Assembly (NCBI GenBank): GCA_020845495.1
Contig: JADLFM010000205.1
Location: 1 to 64,000, forward strand
Direction of reading: 5' to 3'
DNA from: Chloroflexota bacterium
Lineage (GTDB): Bacteria > Chloroflexota > UBA6077 > JACCZL01
Length of the DNA: 64,000 bases
Part shown: positions 24,838-32,667 of the stretch, in pieces
How positions within the stretch are numbered: the first letter of the stretch is position 1
Layout: each line of letters starts with the position of its first letter
Position numbers and translations under genes: made by a program
Notes under the pieces: generated by a model
What the model saw: only the letters and a program-made list of their open reading frames with translations
What the model was told of the DNA's origin: nothing
The model's database searches: none

Positions 24838-25683
24838 CTACTTCGTGCCGACTCCCACCAGCACCTCGCCGGGCGCCGCGAAGCCGTCCGACCCCTCGAA
24901 GCGCTGAAACTCGTGCTCGATCTCATGCGTGGCCTGGGCTTGCTGGTCGGTGCTGAGTTTCGGCCAGACCTCGCGCAGAGCCGGTGACTGGCGTTGGAGT
25001 TCCAGCGCAGCGGCGGCCGAAGGGAACCGCATCGACACGGAGACAGCGTGCACCTGGATATCCTGGAAGCCGGCGTCGCGCAATGCCGCTGCGAAGGCGC
25101 CCGGCGCCCCGAGCGCAAACATGCCCGGCTCGCCAGGTGGCGGTGCCGGCAGGTGTCCGATGCGCCGCACGATCGTCGCGGGCACCGTGAAGTACGGGTT
25201 CTTATCGAAGGAGGAGAAGACCATCGCGCCGAATTTCGCGCCCGGTGTGAGCGCGCGGTAGATCCCGCGCAGCGCGTCCTGACGGTCCGGCATGAGCATC
25301 AAACCCATCCGCGAGATCGCGGCGTCGAACGACGCGTCGTCGAGGTCGAGGCTACGGGCGTCCATGACCCGGGTCTTGACGTTGGTGAGGCCAGCCTCAC
25401 GGGCCGCCTCGGCCGCGACTTCGAGCATGGGCGCGGCGATGTCGATCGCCAGCACCGAGCCGCTCGGCCCGACGCGCCGCGCGGCGATGAGGGTCTGTTC
25501 GCCGGTGCCGGCGGCCACATCGAGGATACGCATCCCGGGCGTGAGGCCCGCCAGATCGAGCAGTTGTTCGGTCGCAGGCCCGAGCGCCTGAGCGCGCAGC
25601 GCCTCACCGCGCCGCCACCTCGCGACGACATCTGGAGAGCCGAACGTCACGGCGATCCGATCCTCGGGCCGTTGCTGTGTCAT
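24838..25683 (-). CDS. Class I SAM-dependent methyltransferase (UbiE-like)
   Basis: 281 aa. Rossmann methyltransferase motifs: motif I ILDVAAGTGEQT, motif II acidic VLAIDIAAPML, and KTRVMDARSLDLDDASFDAAISRMGLMLMPD, followed by a long C-terminal lid with FSSFDKNPYF. The arrangement resembles UbiE/Coq5-type and other small-molecule O- or C-methyltransferases. ATG 25683 is chosen because the 60 upstream residues in frame are not family-like. It sits between the P450 gene and pcaH on the same strand, so an aromatic or quinone substrate is plausible. Confidence 0.85.
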   Translation of the reverse strand: MTQQRPEDRIAVTFGSPDVVARWRRGEALRAQALGPATEQLLDLAGLTPGMRILDVAAGTGEQTLIAARRVGPSGSVLAIDIAAPMLEVAAEAAREAGLTNVKTRVMDARSLDLDDASFDAAISRMGLMLMPDRQDALRGIYRALTPGAKFGAMVFSSFDKNPYFTVPATIVRRIGHLPAPPPGEPGMFALGAPGAFAAALRDAGFQDIQVHAVSVSMRFPSAAAALELQRQSPALREVWPKLSTDQQAQATHEIEHEFQRFEGSDGFAAPGEVLVGVGTK

Positions 25684-25822
25684 CGCTGGCCTCCCCTTCT
25701 CCCAGACCATCGTACCCCAGGAGCGGTCAGGTGGCGCGGCAGTTGGACGCTCGCATCTCGGCGCCAGCCATCGGGCGCGCCCGTCTGTAGTAGGGCACGC
25801 CCTCCACGGTCGCACGTCCGCC

Positions 25823-26986
25823 TCAGATGGCCATGTCGAGGCGGAAAAATCCCCGGAAGTTCGGGGTGGTGACACGGATGGCCGTGTCGAGATCGACGTC
25901 CCAGCGCTGCGCGAGCGGCAAGAGCTCCTCGAAGGCGACGCGCGCCATCACTCGGCTGAGTGGGGCGCCGATGCAGAAGTGAGTGCTGTGGCCGAGACCG
26001 AGGTGGCGTGGCCTCGGACGGTGTAGATCGAAGCGATCCGGGGCGTCGAAGCGGCGGTCGTCGCGGTTGGCCGCTCCATAGTGGACGTAGACCTGAGCGC
26101 CCTCAGGGATGAGCTTGCCGTGCAGTGCCACGTCACGAGTGGGGGAGCGCACGAAGCCCTGCGCCGCCGAGTCCCAACGCATCGTCTCCTCGGCGAAGGC
26201 CGGCACGAGCGCCAGATCGGACTGGACCTCGCGGAGCACGTCAGGATTGACGTAGAGCGCGTGAACCATGTTGGTAAACAGGTTGTTGGCCGACTCGAAG
26301 CCGGCCCCGAGAAACGTCAGCGTCGTGACCACGATCTGCTCGTGCGAGAGGCGAACGCCCGCATCCTCGGCCGCGATCATCGCCGAGAGCAGGTCGTCGC
26401 CGGGTGCCTTCCGCCGCTCGGTCGCGAGCGCATCCACGTAGGTCCGGAGCGCGCGCATCGCCACCACTTGCCGAGGCTCGCGGCCCGGTTCGGCTTCCTC
26501 CCGCAGGAAGAAGTCGTCGAGCCAGCGCCGAAGCTGCACGAAGTCCGCTTCCGGGATGCCGAACAGGGCGCCCAGAACGAAGGCGTTTAGGGGCGCGGCG
26601 ATCTCATGCACGTACTCAAACGTACCCAGGTCACGGGCGCGCTGGCTGAGGCGCCGGGCCGTGGCCCGGATGGTCGGTTCGAGGTCGGCCACCACCTTCG
26701 GCGTGAAGCCCTTGTTGATGAGCTGACGGACGATGGTGTGCCGGGGTGGGTCGGTCGTGCCGAGGGTCTTGCCGATCCGCTCGGGGATGTCGTTCACCAG
26801 GTTGCCGCGCCGCTCGGACGACCAGGTCTTCCAGTCGGCGAGCGCGGCCAGGCAGTCGTCGAAGCGCGTCAGCACCCAGAGATCTTCGACCTCCGAGTAA
26901 TGGGATGGATCGTCGTCACGCATCGACCGATAGATGGGGTACGGGTCGGGCAGGGCCGTGATCGAGAGGCGGTACTGAAACGTCAC
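25823..26986 (-). CDS. Cytochrome P450
   Basis: 387 aa, a soluble bacterial P450. The heme-thiolate loop is HLGLGHSTHFCIGAPLSR with Cys338; the ExxR pair is in EETMR (E267, R270). The I-helix oxygen-activation motif reads GAGFESANN (227-235): the usual acid-Thr pair is Glu231-Ser232, so the threonine is replaced by serine, and the phenylalanine normally opening the heme loop is leucine. Redox partners (ferredoxin, reductase) are not in the window. Within this cluster an aromatic O-demethylating or hydroxylating activity is possible but unproven. Confidence 0.92.
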   Translation of the reverse strand: MTFQYRLSITALPDPYPIYRSMRDDDPSHYSEVEDLWVLTRFDDCLAALADWKTWSSERRGNLVNDIPERIGKTLGTTDPPRHTIVRQLINKGFTPKVVADLEPTIRATARRLSQRARDLGTFEYVHEIAAPLNAFVLGALFGIPEADFVQLRRWLDDFFLREEAEPGREPRQVVAMRALRTYVDALATERRKAPGDDLLSAMIAAEDAGVRLSHEQIVVTTLTFLGAGFESANNLFTNMVHALYVNPDVLREVQSDLALVPAFAEETMRWDSAAQGFVRSPTRDVALHGKLIPEGAQVYVHYGAANRDDRRFDAPDRFDLHRPRPRHLGLGHSTHFCIGAPLSRVMARVAFEELLPLAQRWDVDLDTAIRVTTPNFRGFFRLDMAI

Positions 26987-27448
26987 CGTCGACTCCCTGA
27001 CTCGTCATCGAGCGGCGGACTGCTGGACGCGGGCCGGTCCTCGCGAGGGTGTCGCCCGAGTATACGCCGAGCGCCATGGCGCACCCCCTCCTCCCGGCAT
27101 GGACCGAGCCCCACGACCTCTTTGGGGCCAACCACAGATGCTCACCCGCACGTGAGCGGGGGTGCGGAACGTCGACCCGGCGGGAAGCCAGCCTCGTCGT
27201 GGATCCGGCTACACTGCCGTGAGCGGGCCGGACGCTGTTCCGCGACAGCCGGGATCGCCGTCCGAATGAGCCGGGCGGCAGTCAGTAGATGGCAACCAGC
27301 GGGCGGCGGTCAGCAGGTGGTAGTCGACGGGTTGCCCGGCGCCGATACCCCGGTTGTCAGGACCAGCCAGCGAAGGGCAGCCATCGCCCGCGAACGCTCG
27401 CGTGCGGGATGGGCCGGGGCAGGCGGGTGCGCTGGAGGAGGGGACGCG
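26987..27448. other. Divergent promoter region between P450 and FAD monooxygenase
   Basis: 462 bases between divergent catabolic genes. The frame upstream of the monooxygenase is open but its codon content is not protein-like. I see no confident promoter pair or operator; a regulator gene for the pca cluster is absent from the window. Confidence 0.4.
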
Positions 27449-28726
27449 ATGCGCGAGTCGCCAGGCACGAACACCTACGACACCCACTGCTGCATCGTCG
27501 GGGGCGGGCCGGGCGGCATGGTGCTGGCGCTGCTCCTTGGGCGCCAGGGTATCCCTGTTACGCTGCTCGAAGAGCACGAGGACTTCGAGCGTGACTTCCG
27601 AGGCGACACGATTCACCCGTCCACGATGGAGGTGATGGACGACCTCGGGTTGGCCGACCGCCTCCTCAGGCAGCCGCACACCAGGATCGACCGGCTCAGC
27701 TTCGATACGCCGGGGGGGTCGTACGAGCTCGCCGATTTTCGCCGTCTGCCGACGCAGTTCCCCTACATCACGATGATGCCGCAAGCACGCTTCCTCGACT
27801 TCCTCGCCGGCGAGCTCCGTACGTATCCCAACGCGCGGCTGCTGCTGGGCGCGAACGCCCAGGCACTGCTCTACACCGGCGCATCGAGTGGTAAGCATGA
27901 GGCTGGCGAGCATGGACCAGCTATGGTGGTGCGAGGTGTCCGCTACCGCTCCCGCGACGCTGAGCACGAGATCCGTGCTCCGCTGACGGTCGGCGCTGAC
28001 GGCCGTTTCTCGCGGATCCGGCGCCTCGCCGGCCTCGACCTCATCAAGACTGCCCCGCCGATGGACGTGCTCTGGTTCCGGCTGCCGCGTTACCCTGGCG
28101 ACCCCGAGGACGCGCGGGGCAAGATCGGCCACGGCCACCTGACGATCGTCCTCGACCGGGGCGACGTCTGGCAGATCGCGCTCGTCATCGCGAAGGGCAG
28201 CTACCAGGAGTTACGCACGGCCGGGTTGCCTGAGCTGCGGCGGCAGATTGCCACTCTGATGCCAGAATTCGCGGATCGAGTCGAGACGCTTCAGGATTGG
28301 CGGCAGGTCTCGTTGCTCTCCGTGGAGTCCGGGCGCGTGCAGCGCTGGTATCGGCCGGGGCTGCTCCTGATCGGCGACGCCGCGCACGCGATGTCGCCGG
28401 TCGGCGGCGTCGGCATCAACTACGCTATTCAAGACGCTGTGGTCGCGGCGAACGTCCTGACCGAGCCGCTCCGGCGCGGCCGGCTCCGGCTGCGCGACCT
28501 CGCCGCCGTCCAGCGTCGGCGAGAGTGGCCGACGCGGATCATCCAGATGCTTCAGGGGCTGATGCAGGAGCGGGCCGTCAGGCGAGCGCTGAGCGGCGAC
28601 GGCTCGATTCGACCGCCGGCCGCGCTGCATCTGCCGATGGTCCGCGACCTGCCGGCGCGGATCATCGGACTGGGCATCTGGCCAGCTCACCCGAGGTACA
28701 CGGCCCCCCGCGCGCCGCTCATGTGA
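27449..28726 (+). CDS. FAD-dependent aromatic monooxygenase (UbiH/PobA-like)
   Basis: 425 aa. The dinucleotide-binding start CCIVGGGPGGMVLALLLGRQGIPVTLLEE (GxGxxG...E), the mid DG motif LTVGADGRFSRIRRLAG and the GDAAHAMSPVGGVGINYAIQDA FAD motif are all clear. This is the class A flavoprotein hydroxylase family. The divergent pca genes suggest it could produce a catechol-type substrate (as PobA does from 4-hydroxybenzoate), but the substrate is not determined by sequence. GGAGGAG precedes ATG 27449. The stop codon begins a 13-bp tandem duplication. Confidence 0.88.
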   Translation: MRESPGTNTYDTHCCIVGGGPGGMVLALLLGRQGIPVTLLEEHEDFERDFRGDTIHPSTMEVMDDLGLADRLLRQPHTRIDRLSFDTPGGSYELADFRRLPTQFPYITMMPQARFLDFLAGELRTYPNARLLLGANAQALLYTGASSGKHEAGEHGPAMVVRGVRYRSRDAEHEIRAPLTVGADGRFSRIRRLAGLDLIKTAPPMDVLWFRLPRYPGDPEDARGKIGHGHLTIVLDRGDVWQIALVIAKGSYQELRTAGLPELRRQIATLMPEFADRVETLQDWRQVSLLSVESGRVQRWYRPGLLLIGDAAHAMSPVGGVGINYAIQDAVVAANVLTEPLRRGRLRLRDLAAVQRRREWPTRIIQMLQGLMQERAVRRALSGDGSIRPPAALHLPMVRDLPARIIGLGIWPAHPRYTAPRAPLM

Positions 28727-28749
28727 TGAGCGCCGCTGATGAGCGCCGC
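28724..28749. repeat. 13-bp direct duplication starting at the monooxygenase stop codon
   Basis: TGATGAGCGCCGC is present at 28724-28736 and again at 28737-28749. The first TGA is the stop codon of the FAD monooxygenase. Confidence 0.9.
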
Positions 28750-28783
28750 TCTGCGCCCGACAGGATTCTGGGACAATTGGTGC

Positions 28784-29656
28784 ATGCACACGGATCCTGC
28801 CGGAAAGCTCCGAGACGCCCCGCCAGACAGCGTACCCGGGCCGCTGCTGGCCTCGGGTCGCAACGCCGACGTCTACGCCCTCGATGCTGGGCGAGTGCTG
28901 CGCCGTTACCGCGCGCGGGCACGTCGCCAGACCGAAGCCCAGATCATGAAGCAGGTCCGCGCCTACGGCTTCCCGGCGCCGTGCGTCTATGAGGTGACGG
29001 ATCGTGACATGGTGATGGAGCGCGTCGATGGCCCGACGATGTTCGACGATCTCACCCGCCGGCCCTGGATGCTCGTGCGGCACGCGCGCCTGCTCGCGCG
29101 ACTGCACCGCCGCCTGCATGCCATCCCGGCCCCGGACTGGCTACCGGCGCTCTTCCCGAGCGCGCCCACTCAGCCCGAAGCGCTACCTGCCCCTGAGCCG
29201 CCTCCCCACCTGGAGCACGCCGCCGACCGGGTAGCAGCAATGCAGCCTCACAGACAGGGAGCCGCCGTCGCACCGGCCCCCTCGCCTCACACGGACCACC
29301 CGGAAGGCGGCGCGATCCTGCATTTCGATCTGCACCTGTTGAACGTGCTGCTCACGGCGCGCGGGCCGGTCGTCATCGACTGGGAGGCAGCGAAGCGGGG
29401 GCCGGCCCTGGCCGATGTGGCCCAGACCTGGGTGGTCCTGGCGACCTCCGAGATTCCTGTCGGCGGCTGGCGCGGGCGCTACCTCGACCTGCTGCGCCGC
29501 CTCTTCGTCCGGGCGTTCCTCGCGCACTTCGACCGTCGGGCGGTCCTGGCGGTGCTCCCACGCGTCGCCGAACGCCGCCTCACCGACCCTAACGTCCGCG
29601 CCGGCGAGCGCCTCGCGATCGAGCGCCTGCTGGAGCAGCACGCGGGGCGTCACTAA
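28784..29656 (+). CDS. Aminoglycoside phosphotransferase/choline kinase-like protein
   Basis: 290 aa. The APH-fold shows LLASGRNADVYAL at the nucleotide loop, YRARARRQTEAQIMKQV with a lysine/glutamate helix, VMERVDGPTMFDDL at the hinge, the catalytic loop HFDLHLLNVLL (H-x-D-x4-N) and the metal motif VIDWEAAKRGP. A proline-rich insertion (about 130-180) separates the lobes' typical elements. Resistance kinases, homoserine and choline kinases share this fold, so the substrate is open; the phosphorylation chemistry is likely intact. ATG 28784 follows an upstream alternative at 28739 that overlaps the duplicated region. Confidence 0.82.
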   Translation: MHTDPAGKLRDAPPDSVPGPLLASGRNADVYALDAGRVLRRYRARARRQTEAQIMKQVRAYGFPAPCVYEVTDRDMVMERVDGPTMFDDLTRRPWMLVRHARLLARLHRRLHAIPAPDWLPALFPSAPTQPEALPAPEPPPHLEHAADRVAAMQPHRQGAAVAPAPSPHTDHPEGGAILHFDLHLLNVLLTARGPVVIDWEAAKRGPALADVAQTWVVLATSEIPVGGWRGRYLDLLRRLFVRAFLAHFDRRAVLAVLPRVAERRLTDPNVRAGERLAIERLLEQHAGRH

Positions 29657-29720
29657 CCAGTGTGGGCGACCTGCTCCTCCTGGTAGGGGGCATCCGGGAG
29701 TGGCCCGGAGAGGTGAAAAA

Positions 29721-29730
29721 TAGGTACAAT
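29721..29730 (+). promoter_or_regulatory. Candidate extended -10 of gyrA
   Basis: TAGGTACAAT at 29721-29730 contains a good -10 hexamer (TACAAT) preceded by TG-like extended context; no convincing -35 is seen. If used, transcription would start about 110 bases before gyrA and pass through the terminator at 29758-29790. Confidence 0.4.
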
Positions 29731-29757
29731 TGAGGCGAGATTGTGGAGTGAGCGCGA

Positions 29758-29790
29758 GGGCCGAGCGGGCGCACGCTCGGCCCTTTTCTC
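29758..29790 (+). terminator. Intrinsic terminator in the gyrA leader
   Basis: GGGCCGAGCG (29758-29767) pairs perfectly with 29774-29783 around a 6-base loop, followed by TTTTCTC. This is the best canonical terminator in the window. It lies 57 bases before the gyrA start and downstream of a candidate -10, so it either ends the kinase-like gene's transcript or works as an attenuator for gyrA. Confidence 0.85.
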
Positions 29791-29847
29791 GTCCTGCTAC
29801 GTGTCGTCCTGCTGGTAGCCATCCTGCTGCGAGGCGAAGGAGAGTCT

Positions 29848-32436
29848 ATGGAGATCGGCATCGTCAAACAGATCACGGTCGAAGAGGAGATGCGGAACTC
29901 CTACCTCGACTATGCGATGAGCGTCATCATCTCGCGCGCCTTGCCGGACGTGCGAGACGGCTTGAAGCCGTCGCAGCGACGCATCCTGGTGGCGATGCAC
30001 GACCTCAATCTCTCGCCGGGCCGCCCCTACCGGAAGTGCGCCAAGATCGCAGGGGACACCTCGGGGAACTACCATCCCCACGGCGAGGCCGTGATCTACC
30101 CGACCCTCGTCCGGCTGGCGCAGACCTTCAACATGCGCTATCCGCTCGCCGACGGTCAGGGCAACTTCGGCTCCGTCGACGGCGATCCGCCGGCTGCGAT
30201 GCGCTACACCGAGGCTCGGATGACGGCGCTGGCCGTCGAGATGCTGGCCGACATCGACAAGGACACCGTCGACTGGACCCCGAACTACGACGGCACCCGC
30301 AACGAGCCGACCGTCCTGCCTGGCCGCTTCCCGAACTTGATCTGCAACGGTTCGGCCGGCATCGCCGTTGGCATGGCCACGAACATCCCGCCGCACAACC
30401 TGAACGAGGTCGTCGGCGCGCTCGTGATGCTGATCGACAACCCCGAGGCGACGGTCGACGATCTCTGCAAGCACATCACCGGCCCGGACTTCCCGACCGG
30501 CGGCCTCCTGATCACCAAAGAGAAGGATCCAAAGACCGGCCAGACCATCGATAACCTGAAGACAGCCTACGCGTCCGGTCGCGGCCGGGTGGTCATCCGC
30601 GCCCGCACGATCGTCGAGGAGCGCAAGGCCGGATTCTTCCAGATCGTCGTCACCGAGCTGCCGTACCAGGTCAACAAGGCGACGCTTCAGGAGAAGATCG
30701 CGGAGCTGGTCCGCGAGCGGCGGGTCGAGGGCGTCTCCGACATGCGTGACGAGTCGGACCGCCAGGGCATGCGCCTGGTGATCGAGCTCAAGCGCGAGGC
30801 GAGCCCCCGCACGGTGCTCAATCAACTCTACAAGTACACGGCCATGCAGTCGTCGTTCGGCATCAACATGCTGGCGCTCGTCATCGAGAAGGACGAGCAG
30901 GGGAACGCGCTGCCGCCACAGCCTCGGGTACTGTCGCTCAAGCGGATGCTCCAATACTTCCTGGACTACCGCCACGAGGTGCTCACTCGCCGGACCCGCT
31001 TCGAGCTGGAGAAGGCCCGCGCCCGCGCCCACATCTTGGAAGGCTTGAAGATCGCTCTCGACAACCTGGACGCCGTGATCCGCACGATCCGAGAGTCAGC
31101 CTCGGCCGAGGCGGCGCTGGTCACCTTGCAGGAGCGGTTCACGCTCTCGGAGATTCAGGCGCGGGCGATCCTCGACATGCAGTTGCGCCGACTGGCCGCC
31201 CTCGAGCGGCAGCAGATCCTGGACGAGTACAAGGCGGTGATGGAGAACATCGCCTACCTGGAAGATCTGCTGGCGCACCCCCACAAGATCCTCCTCCTCG
31301 TCCGTGACGAGTTGCTGGACCTCAAGAAGAAGTACGGGGATGCGCGGCGGACCGAAGTGGCCGCCATCATCGGCGGCGATCTGTCCGAAGAGGACTTGAT
31401 CCCGAACGACGAGGTGCTGGTCACGATCTCGGGCCGTGGCTACGTCAAGCGGCTCCGTTCCGACACCTACCGGGTCCAACGGCGCGGCGGGCGCGGCATC
31501 AAGGGGCAGGTGCTCCGCGAGGAGGACGCCCTGCGGCACATGGTCGTGGCGAACGCCCGCGACAACATCCTCTTCTTCACCAATCAGGGCAAGGTCTACC
31601 AGACCAAGGCGTACCAGATCCCCGAGTTCGAGCGAACGGCGAAGGGTATCCCGCTGATCAACGTGATCGACCTCGACCCCAAGGAGTCGGTGACGGCAGT
31701 CCTGGCGGCCCCGGACTTCGAGAACAATCAGTTCTTGCTGATGGCGACGCTTCAAGGCGAAGTGAAAAAGGTCGCCCTGAAGCACTTCGAGACGGTCCGG
31801 CGGAACGGCCTGAAGGCGATGGACATCGAGCCGAACGACGAGCTGTGCTGGGTGAGGCACTGCCGAGCAGGCTCGGACGTGATCCTGGTCAGCGAGCAGG
31901 GTCAGGCGCTCCGCTTCGTGGTGGACGAAAACCTACGCGAGAGCGGGCGCGGCAGCGGCGGCGTGCGCGGGCTCAAGCTCGCCCCGGGGGACAACCTCGC
32001 CGGGATGGACGTGGTCGATCCGGATGGGCAATTGCTGGTGGTGACCGAGCACGGCATGGGCAAGCGGACGCGACTGAAGCACTACTCGACGCACGGTCGG
32101 GGCACCGGCGGTCAGCGCATCCTCAATATCACCAAGAAGACCGGAAAGGTCGCCTCGGTCCAGGTGGTCCACGGCGACGAGGAATTGATGATGATCTCGG
32201 CTAGCGGCATCGTGATCCGCACCGAGCTGTCGACCATCAATCAGCTTGGGCCGTACGCGCAAGGGGTCATCGTCATGAACCTGCGCGAGAACGACCGGGT
32301 GGCCTGCATCGCCGTGATCGACAACACGCAGTCCGAGAACGGCAAGGCTGACGCGGCGCCCGAGGATCTGGCGGCCACCACGCCGCGAGCCTCACGGCCC
32401 CGCAAGCCCGGCGAGGGCTCGGACGGCAAGGCGTAA
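29848..32436 (+). CDS. gyrA: DNA gyrase subunit A
   Basis: 862 aa. The N-terminal breakage-reunion domain has RALPDVRDGLKPSQRRIL, the catalytic tyrosine in AAMRYTEARM (Tyr120) and the GSAGIAVGMATNIPPHN segment. The C-terminal wrapping domain contains the GyrA box QRRGGRGIKGQ, which distinguishes GyrA from ParC, and repeated beta-pinwheel blades. At the quinolone-contact helix the sequence reads YHPHGEAVIYPTLVR, so the positions of E. coli Ser83 and Asp87 are alanine and proline. GGAGAG precedes ATG 29848. gyrB is not in the window, so the pair is unlinked here. Confidence 0.96.
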   Translation: MEIGIVKQITVEEEMRNSYLDYAMSVIISRALPDVRDGLKPSQRRILVAMHDLNLSPGRPYRKCAKIAGDTSGNYHPHGEAVIYPTLVRLAQTFNMRYPLADGQGNFGSVDGDPPAAMRYTEARMTALAVEMLADIDKDTVDWTPNYDGTRNEPTVLPGRFPNLICNGSAGIAVGMATNIPPHNLNEVVGALVMLIDNPEATVDDLCKHITGPDFPTGGLLITKEKDPKTGQTIDNLKTAYASGRGRVVIRARTIVEERKAGFFQIVVTELPYQVNKATLQEKIAELVRERRVEGVSDMRDESDRQGMRLVIELKREASPRTVLNQLYKYTAMQSSFGINMLALVIEKDEQGNALPPQPRVLSLKRMLQYFLDYRHEVLTRRTRFELEKARARAHILEGLKIALDNLDAVIRTIRESASAEAALVTLQERFTLSEIQARAILDMQLRRLAALERQQILDEYKAVMENIAYLEDLLAHPHKILLLVRDELLDLKKKYGDARRTEVAAIIGGDLSEEDLIPNDEVLVTISGRGYVKRLRSDTYRVQRRGGRGIKGQVLREEDALRHMVVANARDNILFFTNQGKVYQTKAYQIPEFERTAKGIPLINVIDLDPKESVTAVLAAPDFENNQFLLMATLQGEVKKVALKHFETVRRNGLKAMDIEPNDELCWVRHCRAGSDVILVSEQGQALRFVVDENLRESGRGSGGVRGLKLAPGDNLAGMDVVDPDGQLLVVTEHGMGKRTRLKHYSTHGRGTGGQRILNITKKTGKVASVQVVHGDEELMMISASGIVIRTELSTINQLGPYAQGVIVMNLRENDRVACIAVIDNTQSENGKADAAPEDLAATTPRASRPRKPGEGSDGKA

Positions 32437-32493
32437 GCCAGACCGTTTGCCTGCCTCGCGCTCGATAAGCACCAGGCGCGCGTAACGGCGGCG

Positions 32494-32532
32494 GCGAGAG
32501 GCCCACTCCTGTGTAGGGAGTGGGCCTCTCGC
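32494..32532. terminator. 16-bp perfect-stem terminator between convergent genes
   Basis: GCGAGAGGCCCACTCC (32494-32509) is the exact complement of 32517-32532 with a 7-base loop. It lies 57 bases past the gyrA stop and 135 bases past the convergent stop of the STAND gene, so it can serve both directions. No strong T-run. Confidence 0.8.
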
Positions 32533-32667
32533 TGTCGTCTCGATCCCGGCGTGACTCGACGCGCGTCTGGATAGGGCCGTCCCGGGGAGAGGTGGTCGGC
32601 AGGCGGCGTCACAAGGAAGCACTCCCGAGTGATGCGAGCCGGGTGCAGCTTCAGGCGAATCGTTCCA

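Noticed and set aside
26606..27448. Upstream in-frame extension of the FAD monooxygenase (about 280 codons)
   Set aside because: It overlaps the start of the P450 gene on the other strand, has no family similarity, and a strong GGAGGAG site lies before ATG 27449.
29797..31032. 411-codon minus-strand frame inside gyrA
   Set aside because: Fully antisense to GyrA and without domain features; shadow of the gyrase codons.
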